Assembly (NCBI GenBank): GCA_021018815.1
Contig: JAITYX010000025.1
Span: 6,186,001-6,250,000, forward strand
DNA from: Talinum fruticosum
Lineage: Eukaryota > Streptophyta > Magnoliopsida > Caryophyllales > Talinaceae
DNA: 64,000 nucleotides
Direction: 5' to 3'
Positions 35,961 through 46,147 of this stretch are shown here, piece by piece (the first letter of the stretch is position 1; every line of letters starts with the position of its first letter). The notes beneath the pieces were generated by a model. The model had not been told where the DNA came from and did no database searches. It saw only the letters and a list, made by a program, of their open reading frames with translations. The position numbers were made by a program, and so were the translations under genes.

Positions 35961-37389
35961 TAAAGACTCGGGTATAACTCTCTATCTCTCTATGGTTTTG
36001 AATTCAAGTCATTCTCACTCTTTAGGAAGTTCATCTTTAAGTTTTCAATACTTGTCGACCTACTAAGAAAGCATTTCATGAGTAGAACACACTATACTAG
36101 GTTTCTAACCCACTCAGATGCAACTAAGACAGGTTGGCATGAGTAAATAATTTCACGAGCATGTATTATTCTTAGCACCAACTTTATGACTTAAGTAAAA
36201 TTGAATTACTCGCGTTAATTCTTATTTCTAAGTCAATATCATTAAAAGAAATTATTTAATTGATCAATTTGGTGCATGGTATGTATATAATCATAACATC
36301 TTGATTATCTTAAAGATAGACACTACATAGAACTTGAACCTATTGAATATTAGACTTAGAAAATTCCAATCTCTCGGTTAAGGATAATTAAGTACTTAAT
36401 TATTATGAATTAATTATTATCCTTGCCTAATCTTGGACCAAAGTATTTTTATACTTTGAGTACCACTTTGATTTGCTTTTGCAAGATGATTAAAGTATTT
36501 TAATCTTATTTTGAAAAGAAAAAGTAACCGGCTTCTAACCTTTAAACACCAGTGAGATGTAAAAGCATTGTTTCGGGATAAGGCTTAGATACCATGTCGT
36601 GGTTGTTTGTTACCAAACCCGGTAAACTTCAACTTTGAGTCTAACGGTTGTTTCCACCCCGGATCTCAATCACAATCAGTGGGTTAGACCACTTTTTGGG
36701 CCAAGGACCTAAGCACAATGTTCACATTTGCAACGACTCCTTTTCCGAGTGAATCGGACTATCCATTACAATGGCTACTGAAGTTTCCAAGTCCAAAATC
36801 AGCCGAACGGCTACTCTACCTTGCTGTGTATAAATAGAATTCCTACAAGACTTGAAAATTGTTGGAACCGAACAAAATATACTCTCTCTAAATCTTCTAG
36901 CTTTTCGACTCTGTACTTAAGTTACTACTTTCTCGGTCATAAAGAGAAAAGTCTTGTAATCACTCTTACTTATTTTCAATTCCTTATAAAGTCCCTTGAT
37001 CGAGTCTGTAAGGGCTAACTCAGTAGAATTATCCCTAGCTATAAGGGCTATCTCAATTAGGAACTACTAGAACGAGATAATAAAATTTTTGTGTCTAGGA
37101 AAACTTGTAATTGAATTGCCTATGGGAGCAATTTTGTAAGAGTCAATCCTTGTATTTTGTGGATTCAAAATAGTGGATTTGACTTAGTGTCTAGATTGAC
37201 ATTATCCGTAGTTTTCTGCCCCAAGAGGGTTTCCACGTACATTCTAAGTTCCGCATTTCGAGTTCAATCTAGACTCGGAATAGTTTCCTAAGTCTTTTCT
37301 TTATAGAAAAACTTTGTAATTCTGCAAAATTTCCTTCACACCCTATTCACCCCCCTAGCATGATTTAGACTCTTAAAAGCAAAACTTCA
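35961..37389 (+). repeat. Middle LTR shared by units C and E
   Basis: 1429 bp with a polypurine tract on its left and a primer site plus gag start on its right, so it serves as 3' LTR for C and 5' LTR for E. It starts TAAAGACTCGG, not TGAAG, and ends AAACTTCA. The TATA box is at 36829-36837. The LTR subfamily is that of element G (shared TATAACTCTC start). Confidence 0.9.
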
Positions 37390-37448
37390 ATTGGTCTTAC
37401 AGCCTAGCCTTCTCAAAGGATCTAACAAATTGAAGGTATAAATATCGG

Positions 37449-37650
37449 ATGGCCCTTAACTATGGAGAGTTCGATGAAGGAAGATCTTTCACGAGACCAC
37501 CCAAGTTCAAGGGATCAAACTTTTTCGAGAGACCACTCTGAAAAGGTGATATTCATCTTGAGTTTATTCCTACCAAATTTCAATTAGCTCATATTCACAA
37601 AGCCTCCGAATGAAGATCGGTTTTACTTTATTAGGAATGAACCTTGCATG
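37449..37650 (+). pseudogene. Scar joining gag start to RNase H end in unit E
   Basis: ATG at 37449 (MALNYGEFDEGRSFTRPP) runs to GSNFF and then, at about 37525-37535, into the RNase H text DH-EKGDI-LEFIPTKFQLA. The join is the same as in unit C. A stop follows the junction in the gag frame. A direct repeat like that of C lies at 37652-37705. Confidence 0.85.
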
Positions 37651-38273
37651 ATGATTGCATGATTATTTAATTGATTACATGATTATTTGATTGATTTCAT
37701 GAGAATTTATGAGTTTGATTGTTTATTATATACTCGAGCGAATAACAAATGGATCGGTTAAACCATGATAAAACCGAGTTGTTAGTTATTAAGTTTTTGA
37801 GTGTGTTTTGAGCACCTAAGACACATCACTCGAGTCGGACTTAGCTTATGAGAAAATGGACATCAAAATTCTAAGAGCATCTTTAAATCAATAGAGAATC
37901 TTGGAAATGTTTAGAAAATCTATTTTTCTCTCTCTGTCATGAGAACATTTAGGCAATTAGCCATTAGAAGGAAGCAGTTTCAAGAAATAATCATTGCACA
38001 CTTGGAACGCCAAACGATTAGTTAGTCTGTTACTACGAGTGCTAAGTCGGAAAAGCTTTTGTTCTTTGAGAGTCGTTGTCTTACAAAAAGCATTTGTTCA
38101 TCCTCATTCATTTGCTTGGCTATCTCTTACTCTCTCACTCTCTTCTCTCGAACTTAGAATTCCTTGCTCGGACACTCTTCCATTTCGGACTCTCAACTCT
38201 CTACTCTTTCTCACTCGTTCACTTTTCTATTCCTTCACTCACTCAAATCAAATCTCTTTCTCTTTCTTTAAAA

Positions 38274-38471
38274 ATGCCTAAGAGAGGAAGTGCAGCTAAA
38301 GAAGGGTCAACCACCAAAAAGGCTAGAACCCGAACCACTCACTCGAAGAATCCTCAAAAGGATCTTTCCAAGGGAAACGCCCTTATTTTCGATGACCAAA
38401 AACTCATTGTTGCCCAGTTCCTTGAAGAACAAGTCTTCTCAACCACCAAACTCTCACAGATCAAGCATATC
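38274..38471 (+). pseudogene. env-like ORF of unit E, first part
   Basis: The best-preserved start of this ORF: an open frame from ATG 38274 reading MPKRGSAAKEGSTTKKART, LSKGNALIFDDQKLIVAQFL and VFSTTKLSQIKHI, broken at 38471 by a solo LTR. The N-terminus is basic and could be a nuclear localisation signal; no signal peptide is seen, which argues against a classical envelope. The upstream TATA-like site reads TACAAAAAG (38092-38100). It continues at 41546. Confidence 0.85.
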
Positions 38472-41400
38472 ACGTAACACCCCTAGACCCACCCTAGGAG
38501 TATTACATGCCGGGGTTCCTCGAGAGGAACCCCTAAGGCTGCTTAGGGTCTCAACTTGGGGTTAATAACCCTTTATTGGATTGGCGGAAGCGTAATTCTA
38601 GGTTTTCAAAGGGTTTTCGGAAATTTCGGCAGAGTTTCCTCTGTAAACTGGCTAAACCCATAGGCTTAAAGCCTTAACCCCGCATGAAACACAATCTAAA
38701 ACTCAACGAGCCACACGCTCGGAGAAACACAACACAACTCAACGAGCCACACGCTCGGAGTATTCACATAGGGCTTTTACATATTATACAAAGGTAAAAC
38801 TTAAGTTCAAGTACAACTGGTCTTTACAAACATCTTTACGAGACAAAAGACAGAAAAACAAACGAGTAAGTCCAGGCATCTCCTATTCGTCTGTTATTTC
38901 CAAAAGCCAAAGGCAACTCCTGCCGGTCTTAACTTCTGTACTGAAATGTTGGTGATGTCATGAGCTCACTAGCCCGGTGAATAATCCAAACCCAACCCCG
39001 GGTTTCACTTTGCACATTAATTCATTAACAAACACACGTAAGTTCACAACTCATTCATAACATGCGATTCGGATCATGCAAGCTTAAGTCATGCGAGATT
39101 CTGAACTTACCAACTTGCCGAGAATCATAATGACATCACTTATTCATGAATTCAATTAAACATGCATCATTCGTCTTTCTACGCAAGTAAATCATATAAT
39201 CATTCATCATGCAACTCATTCACCACATAAATCATTCATCAAGTAAGTTATTCATCGAGTAAATCATTCATCATGCAAGGCATTCATCACATAAATCATA
39301 TCTTGCTTCTTATCAAATTCATTTCTTACAAAAAAATAGGATTCGATCTTCCTCTTATTCTTTTTCTTGAGTTCAATCGTGCATTTCATAATTCATCGGT
39401 TCGTTCTTTCTTGTTCGATATGCACGATCATTCGTTTCTTCATATCATAATTCTTTTAAGTCTTCTTAGTTTCGAATGGAAAGAAGATTTATGTTCTACT
39501 CTAAAGACCCAGTTCTTGTAGCCAAAACATTTCGTGGGCTCGGTTCACGAAGGCATACAATTCGTGGCCTCGAGGCGGCCTCCCATCCCCGAAGGACGCA
39601 TACTGTCAATAATTCTTGGAAGCAATTCAATTCATGGCTTCGGGTTGACAGTACACTTCTATGGCCATAGCTTCGAGAGGGTTCTTTAATTCGTGGGGTC
39701 TTATATCAATAACACAATCCTTTCTCCCTTCTTTAGTTCTTTAGGTTTCTTATCTTCTTATTACTTAATCAAGAGACGCACTTAATTCCTGTGATTTATG
39801 CTCAACACGTTCATGCGTAACTTCTTCAAAACAAGCAATTCACATAAGCAAGTTCCAACTCCAACATAATCCATTCATTTCACATACGCATGCTTATGTC
39901 ATTCATACTCAACGTAATTCAAGATAAACACAAAATCACATAAGCATACCACTTATGATTTCTAATCGACGAACTTATCGTTTTCATGCTCGCGCAATAT
40001 CGCGTATAAGTGGTTAATGGTTCTATAACTTTTCTTAATCAATGAATATCTTTTAATCTAGCCACATAGCTCCTTAAATCTCAGCTCTTAATTCAGTTAC
40101 TCACTTATATGCGATTTAGCCCAAAGCGGAACATTTTCACTTAATATTGCATATCTCCCAATCTACTCATCCAATGCATACGAAATTTTACAGGAAATTC
40201 TCATAAATCATCAGGAAGTTACAGCAAAATATTTCAGGAAATTTGAGCTACACATGACTTCGCAACAATTCGGACAGACATGCTTAATTCATAAAAATCC
40301 GCACATAATCATGAAATTTAATTTCTCGATTTTTCTCAATAATTCGGTTCAAGCTAACTTCACTAAATTCTCAATCACACAGCTCAATAATCATGCTTAA
40401 GAATAATCCATAATCACTAAATTCATGAACCGGACATCAAATTCGCAATATGCTTTTCAATTCATGAGTTGCTAGTTTCGTGAATTTAGGCCTCTAGCTT
40501 CTTCTATTAACTTAGGGTTTCCAATTTCATGCTTCGAATTCATATTCAATCCACCTAATACATTTTAATCTAGAGGATGAATTTAGACTACTCACCTTAA
40601 ATTCTTAGAGGTTCTAAGAATTCGGTTTTGGGAGGTTTCGAATTGGGTTTCAATTTCTTTTTCCTCCTTCCCTTTCTTCCTCTCGGTTCCCCCTTTTTCC
40701 ACCTTGCTCAAACTCTCGCTGTCTCCTTCCGCTCTGTTGTTTTCGGGTTCTCAAACCCCTGGCCCCGGTTCTATTTGGTCTCACCGGCTCCTCCTTGCGC
40801 TCGCCGGCCGTGCGGACACGCCGTGCTCCTCTTCCTCTCTGTCCTGGCTGGCTCTCGTCCTCCGCTCGCTTTCCTTCGCTTCCGCGTTCTTTCGTTCCCC
40901 TTTTTTTCTTCTGCTCTGCTCGGCCTCTCAAGCCCGAGCTCTCCCTTGCCCACCGGCGGCGGCGACCTCGCCGTTCGGGTGGCCACCGGCCGTTGGCTCT
41001 CACGCTCTCCCCTCTCTCGCTCTGTTTCGCTTCCTCTCACTTCCCTCTCTCGCTCTGCCTCGCTTCGTTTCTGCTCTGCTTCTCCTTCTCTTTCCTTGCT
41101 TCGCTTCTACTTCTTTCGTTCCCTTTCCTCTTCCTCTCGGTCTCCCTTGGCTTTCCCTTGCCTTCCCTTGCCTCTGCTCTCCCGTTCCTTTCTTTCCTCG
41201 CTTCGCTTCTTCGTTCCCCTGCTCCTCTTCCTCCCGTTCTTTTCTTTAGTCCCAGCCTCACTCTCTCTCCTCTCCTCCTAATTACACATAATGGGCTGCT
41301 TGCCTAATTCCAATTGGACCCTTAACTCTTTTGCTCTCATCAATTGCCAACCCTTCCTAAATTGCCGACCATCCCTTTCCCATTTTCCTTTCTTTTTCTT

Positions 41401-41540
41401 TTAATTGGGCCCAACTTCAACTTCTCAAGGCCCAATTTAGCTAGCCCATGCTCGGTTTCGGTTCTCGGGTTTCTAATTCCGACTCGGAAAAATTCTAATA
41501 ATTCACTACCGGGCAAGCACCGAAATTTCGGGGTCTCACA
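38472..41540. repeat. Solo LTR 1 (gypsy-type guess), 3.07 kb
   Basis: Interrupts the env-like ORF of unit E between ATATC (38467-38471) and ATATC (41541-41545). It begins ACGTAACACCCCTAG and ends GGGGTCTCACA; the homologous solo LTR at 46148 begins TGTAATACCCC, so the start here has mutated. A 24-base direct repeat occurs at 38701-38724 and 38737-38760. The region 40628-41290 is very CT-rich and gives only low-complexity frames. No primer site, polypurine tract or gag-pol is seen. The lineage (Tekay/Del-like) is a guess from the termini. Confidence 0.75.
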
Positions 41541-41545
41541 ATATC

Positions 41546-41866
41546 CACATCATAGGTACTTTCAAGTATTTGTGTTTACGTGATTACATCTACCCAACTC
41601 GTCACAAAATTCTATGCTAACATCTCGTGAGAGGCAACGTAGTCTCTTTGCTTGTTCAAGGGAAGGTTATTCAAATTAACGTCTCTCTGCTTCACAAGAG
41701 TTTTGATGTTTAGACCCTCTTTCTAAACTCAAATTCTATTCCATTAAATTAAATCGCGATGATTTCTTTGACAAATACGCCATAATCATTCCTAAGTCCA
41801 AAGAAAACTTTATCGTGACTCAGATGAAGTTTGAAGCCATACTTCTTCACTTTATTCTGATGAGAA
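41546..41866 (+). pseudogene. env-like ORF of unit E, second part
   Basis: Continues the frame family after the solo LTR: TFKYLCLRDYIYPT-like text near 41557-41600, then DDFFDKYAIIIPKSK near 41755-41800. It ends abruptly near 41866 against the integrase of element F. About 260 bases that unit C has at this place are missing before the gene resumes at 58942. Confidence 0.75.
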
Positions 41867-42466
41867 CTGTCATCTTTTCCACTACCTTGCGAATATTCTT
41901 ATTAGAGGCCTCAACTACCCCATTGGTCCGAGGGCGATTCGGGAAAGATTTATGATGTTTGATTTTGTACTTATCCAACAAATTTGCTGCTTCCTTCTTA
42001 AAATGGCTACCATAATCACTTATTAGCTCGTGGGGCACCCTAGAACAACAAATGATATTTCGGGTAATGAATTTGGCTACATTTTTTACGTCAAAGTTGT
42101 ACAAGAGGCCACCTTTACCCATTTGGTGAAGTAGTCGATTGCTACTAACACAAATTCATGACCGCCTGTTCCTTTACGGGTCACCTTGTCAATTATGTCT
42201 ATTCCCCTAACCGAGAATGGCCAGGGAGAAGCTAATATTGTGAGAAATGACGGCGGTTGGTGTTGTAAATTTGCATATACCTAACATTTGTGACACCTTC
42301 TAACAAAATCATGACAATCTGCCGCCATGGTTGACCAATAATAACCGAGTCTTTGAACCTTCCGGACCAACATCTTACCATTCATATGAGGTCCACTCCC
42401 CACCATGAATTGCTTCCATGATGCTCTTTTCTTCATGTTGATTGACACAAAGTAAGCTAATCCCAA
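41866..42466 (-). pseudogene. Integrase of element F, zinc region and part of core
   Basis: 42466-42281 carries GPHMNGKMLVRKVQRLGYYW and DCHDFVRRCHKC, the H2C2 zinc-binding end. 42122-41866 carries ITRNIICCSRVPHELISDYG, HFKKEAANLLDKYKIKHH and PRTNGVVEASNKNIRKVVEKM, the core with the second catalytic aspartate (SDYG) and the glutamate (VEAS). The segment between (42280-42123) is frame-broken. The domain stops mid-core at the junction with unit E. Confidence 0.9.
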
Positions 42467-42821
42467 AATTGGTTTTCTTGTACAATTGCCCTCGATTGAT
42501 GAAGAATTGGGCAGCTAACACCCCGATGGCTCACTGTGCTCTAGGTGTGGAGTCCAAGGGATACTCTTGTTTATCCAAATACCAATAAATGTTATGATAC
42601 CAAGCTGGTATGGAAGTATTAAACACTTCTAATGTACGGATGTGTGTAGGGTGACTCCGTCGCTCAATGTGAATGGGCATTGAATGAATGCAATAGGGAT
42701 ATTGATCATGGATGCTAACTTAGCTAATGCATCCGCAAATTGGTTATCATCCTAGGAAGGTAAGTGAAAGAGATGCTCTTAAAGTGCTTAGAAAATTCTA
42801 TCGGATATGCTTGGTAGGGTG

Positions 42822-43091
42822 TCAAGGCTTTACTATGTACCTTCCACCGTTGCGAAATCGATTGATGATCAAGCTAGAATCACCGAAAACCCCGATATTC
42901 TTGACCCCAATCTCTGTAGTAACTTCAAGTCCTGTGATGCAAGCTTCGTACTCTACGGTGTTATTGATGACTTTGAAGTCTAGTTTGATTGAAATGGGAG
43001 TATGTGCTCCCTCCGGTGAGACTAAAAGAATTCCTACTCCAAAGCCCTTTTGATTGGAAGCGCTATCGAAGTACATCGTCCAAACGTCCAC
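42822..43091 (-). pseudogene. Second, archaeal-type RNase H of element F
   Basis: An open frame of 89 codons: VWTMYFDSASNQKGFGVGIL with the first acidic residue in YFDSA, EYEACITGLE with the glutamate, and VFGDSSLIINR with the next aspartate. This domain between the normal RNase H and integrase is diagnostic of Tat elements. The distal part (42820-42470) is degraded. Confidence 0.9.
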
Positions 43092-43236
43092 CTCTACTAG
43101 TAAAATGTCTTCATATGGAAAGTTAAGGTGTTGGGGTTACGATTTAGGTATAGGTAGATCAGCTAAAAATTTTGACATTATCCTTTCTTTGATCGCTTTT
43201 GAGGGACAAACTTGATTCCGATAGTATGACAGTCCA

Positions 43237-43434
43237 TCACGCTATCTTGCTGCTGATAGTTGATTGCTCAAGTATGTACTTAATAGGATCCACAGGTGCC
43301 ACCACATGTACCGTGTGGGCTAACATGTAGTGCTCGAGCTTCTTAGTAGCCCAAACTAGTGTCAATGATGTCTTCTCTAATGGCGTGTATCTAGTCTCAT
43401 AATCCAGGAACTTCTTACTCGGATAGTCAATCAC
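43237..43434 (-). pseudogene. First RNase H of element F (partial)
   Basis: SKKFLDYETRYTPLEKTSLT and LVWATKKLEHYMLAH, followed by DPIKYILEQ, match the connection and RNase H segment after gypsy RT. A stop precedes it and the frame ends at 43237. Confidence 0.85.
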
Positions 43435-44410
43435 GTGTTCTTCTTTCCCGTCTCACTAAGCTAGCATGACTCCCATAGCCATTTCCGTCTTGGCGAGATA
43501 CGGGAGTAACGGTTTCCCTGATTGGCGTGGATTTAACACTCGGAGGATTAGCCAGGTATTCCTTAACCTTCTCAAATGCTTGTTGGCACTTGACGTCCCA
43601 AATGGGCTCGGATCCTTTCTTTAACATCTTGAAAATAGGTTCGCAGACCATAGTCGGTTTTGATATGAAACGACTTATGTACTCGCAAACATCCTAGGAA
43701 ACCCCTTATCTCTTTTTCTATGTTTGTTGGAGGGATCTCTTGAATGGCTTTGATCTTGTATGGATCAACTTCAATTCCTCTAAGACTAACAACATAGCCT
43801 AGCGAGTTTACCCGAGGTTACTCCAAAGGCACACTTTTAAGGGTTAGGGCGCATGTTGTATTTCCTAAGTCTCTAGAAGAATTTCCTTAGGTCTGGGTAG
43901 GTGCCTTGCCCTATCTTTGGACTTTATGATCCCGTTATCCACATAAAATTCAGCTTCTTTCTAGATCGTATCATGTAGTAAGGTTGTTGTTGTCCTCCGA
44001 TACGTTGCATCGGCATTCTTGAGCCTAAATGGCATCACCACATAACGAGTAAGTCCCTTATTAAGTGATGAAGGTCGTCTTTTCCATATCTTCTTCGACC
44101 ATCTTCACCTGATTATACCCACCATAACCGTCCATGAAGGAGAGCAAAGCATGACCTCGCTATATTATTTACAAGGAGGTCGATATGAGGCTACGAAAAA
44201 TCATCTTTAGGATTGACCTTGTTCAAATCCCTAAAGTCGACACACATACGAACCTTATCGTCTTTTTTGGAACTAGAACTATATTTGCTACCCACTGAGG
44301 ATAGTGAACTACCTTAATGAACGCAGCCTCTAACCGCTTCTAAACCTCTTCCTTAATCTTCAAAGACCATTCTGGTTTCATCCTCCTCAACTTCGCTTAA
44401 CTGGCTTAGC
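43430..44410 (-). pseudogene. Reverse transcriptase of element F
   Basis: Minus-strand frames give KRLEAAFIKVVHYPQWVANI and VLVPKK near 44340-44255, then after a one-base loss in the A-run (near 44270) DDKVRMCVDFRDLNKV near 44255-44205, and a degraded catalytic region near 44140-44080 (the usual FMDGYGGYNQ block is recognisable only as LLHGRLWWV-type shifted text). The thumb side (43651-43427) carries IFKMLKKGSEPIWDVKCQQAFEK-like text. The frame is broken in several places. Confidence 0.8.
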
Positions 44411-45314
44411 ATCTTCGTAAAATAAGATTTTGTATTCTCGCTATACTCGGATCTATACTCGGCATGTCTTTGTAGGACCATGCAAAGACATCTATAAGTT
44501 CTGCAAGGAGCAACGTAACTTGCTTCCGCTCTTTTAGATCCAAGGTTCTCCCGATCTTAACTTCTTGGGGTTGATCATCCGACCCCAGCTAGATTAATTG
44601 TTATTATTTCCTCTATCATTGGTGAGCGATTTTCATGATCTTCCATAGCTTTTATTAATTATTTAGGGATTTCTTGTTCATCATTAGAGGCAAAACGATT
44701 AAAAGCAAGAGGAGGCAAAGAGTAAGCGGAAAGGTTCACTTTTTTAATGAAGCAACGAGTACATCGGAATCGAAACTGCAGACACGAGAATTAGAAATGA
44801 CAGAGTCGGGAAAAGAATTGGAAATAAGAGAAGGAGAAATACAAGCCCTAGTACTAGACTCGAGAAGAGGATGCGCTCCTAGGCTAGCGAGCAAATTCTC
44901 GGCCCTCCTTGGCATCAATCCAAGTGACATGCTTGGATCCTTCAATATCAACGTTGCTGATGAACTTGAATGGATCGAAGCTGCGAATGCGACATAGCTC
45001 GTGACGATACCGAGACTGAATTCCCTTCTAGGTTACCTTCCTGTCCGAACGGAAGACCGAAAAGATTGTTCCCGAGTGAGATTGGTCCAGTCGATGTGGA
45101 CTGTCCCTCTTTAAGGAGGTAGGGTGCCTTCTTTTCTAGAATATAGCGAGTCATTAAAAATCTCAAGACCGGGTACTAGGATGCCCTTTTCCTTGATATA
45201 GTGGGGCTCAAGAAAACCATAATAAGGGAATTTGCCTCCTCTTAGGAACTGCCCATTTAAAGTATAGGGAAAGGGCTTGATAGAGCGGATTGTGTGCGAT
45301 GAAGTCCTCTTTGT

Positions 45315-46147
45315 CTAAATTTCCCACTTGGCTTGAGCTATTTCCTTATCAATGGGTTGATAGCCTAATCCAAAATTGTAGTTATTGATGGGTTCAAGAG
45401 GTAGAAAAGTAGGGTGGTATGCCCTTCGACTTGCAACAAGACCTAGAAAATAACCCTTCTTCCAAAGAATCGAATGGATACTAGGATTGTCATAAGGATT
45501 AAAGTTAAGAGGTGTTTCATCCTTTTCTAAGGCGGTGATAATCTCGAATCCATACATTTCCTTGTCATAAGCATTGTGCTCAATCTCAATTATGGATTCT
45601 GTAGAGGTGATAGTAGTATAAAGGTTATCCCCGTTGATAGTTATAACTTGACCTTTGATGATCATCTTAACTTTCTCATGTAGTGTAGGGGCACCACCTG
45701 AAGATCATGTAACTAAGGGCATCCTAGGAGTAGATTGAAGGTAGCTCGGATATCTAGGACTTGGAATTCGATGTTCCTTTATACTGGCCCTATATTGATT
45801 GGCAAGGTCACTTGTTCCTAAGATTGTTCTTTTGGAATTACCTTAAGCTTAAAGATGGATAGTCTGTTTAGAGAGTTGTTGCTTCCTAATTCCTAACCTT
45901 CTAGCAGTTCTCCAGGGACATACGTTCTATCGCTAATCCATTGTCTACCAAGGTTAGGGGAATAAACTTGTTTATGCAAGTTATGGTTAAGTAAAGGGCA
46001 TTGTTGTGTGCAACGCCTTCCTCTAGGAGATCCTTCGATCAAAGGTAATAGTTCCGTCCCATTGTTAACCAATCCTACCACTTCCTCTGGCGTAGTTTAT
46101 GAAGAGACCTCAATCTTGCTGAGTGCATCAATCAAGGCCTGTCTATG
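45315..46147 (-). pseudogene. Protease and linker of element F
   Basis: Near 45950-45935 the minus strand reads LVDNGLAI, the D-N-G form of the aspartic protease active site found in Tat elements. Another frame, 45665-45315, reads GFEIITALEKDETPLNFNPY and HPTFLPLEPINNYNFGLGYQ, matching the protease-RT linker. From 45314 to 44411 only short broken frames are visible. Solo LTR 2 interrupts the element at 46148. Confidence 0.65.

Larger units (their letters stand above)
22279..37389 (+). mobile_element. Sirevirus deletion derivative, unit C of a tandem array
   Basis: Left LTR remnant 22279-22878, primer site 22879-22898, a gag/RNase H scar 22938-23151, env-like ORF 23789-24004 continuing at 34186 after element D, polypurine tract 35947-35959 and LTR 35961-37389. 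Gag after the first 27 or so codons, protease, integrase, RT and most of RNase H are absent. The closing LTR is also the opening LTR of unit E, so the two units form LTR-INT-LTR-INT-LTR. Confidence 0.82.

Noticed and set aside
40628..41307. Long open frames (up to 217 codons) on both strands
   Set aside because: They arise from the CT-rich tract inside solo LTR 1 and are Ser/Leu/Phe/Arg-rich with no recognisable domain; three overlapping frames are open at once.
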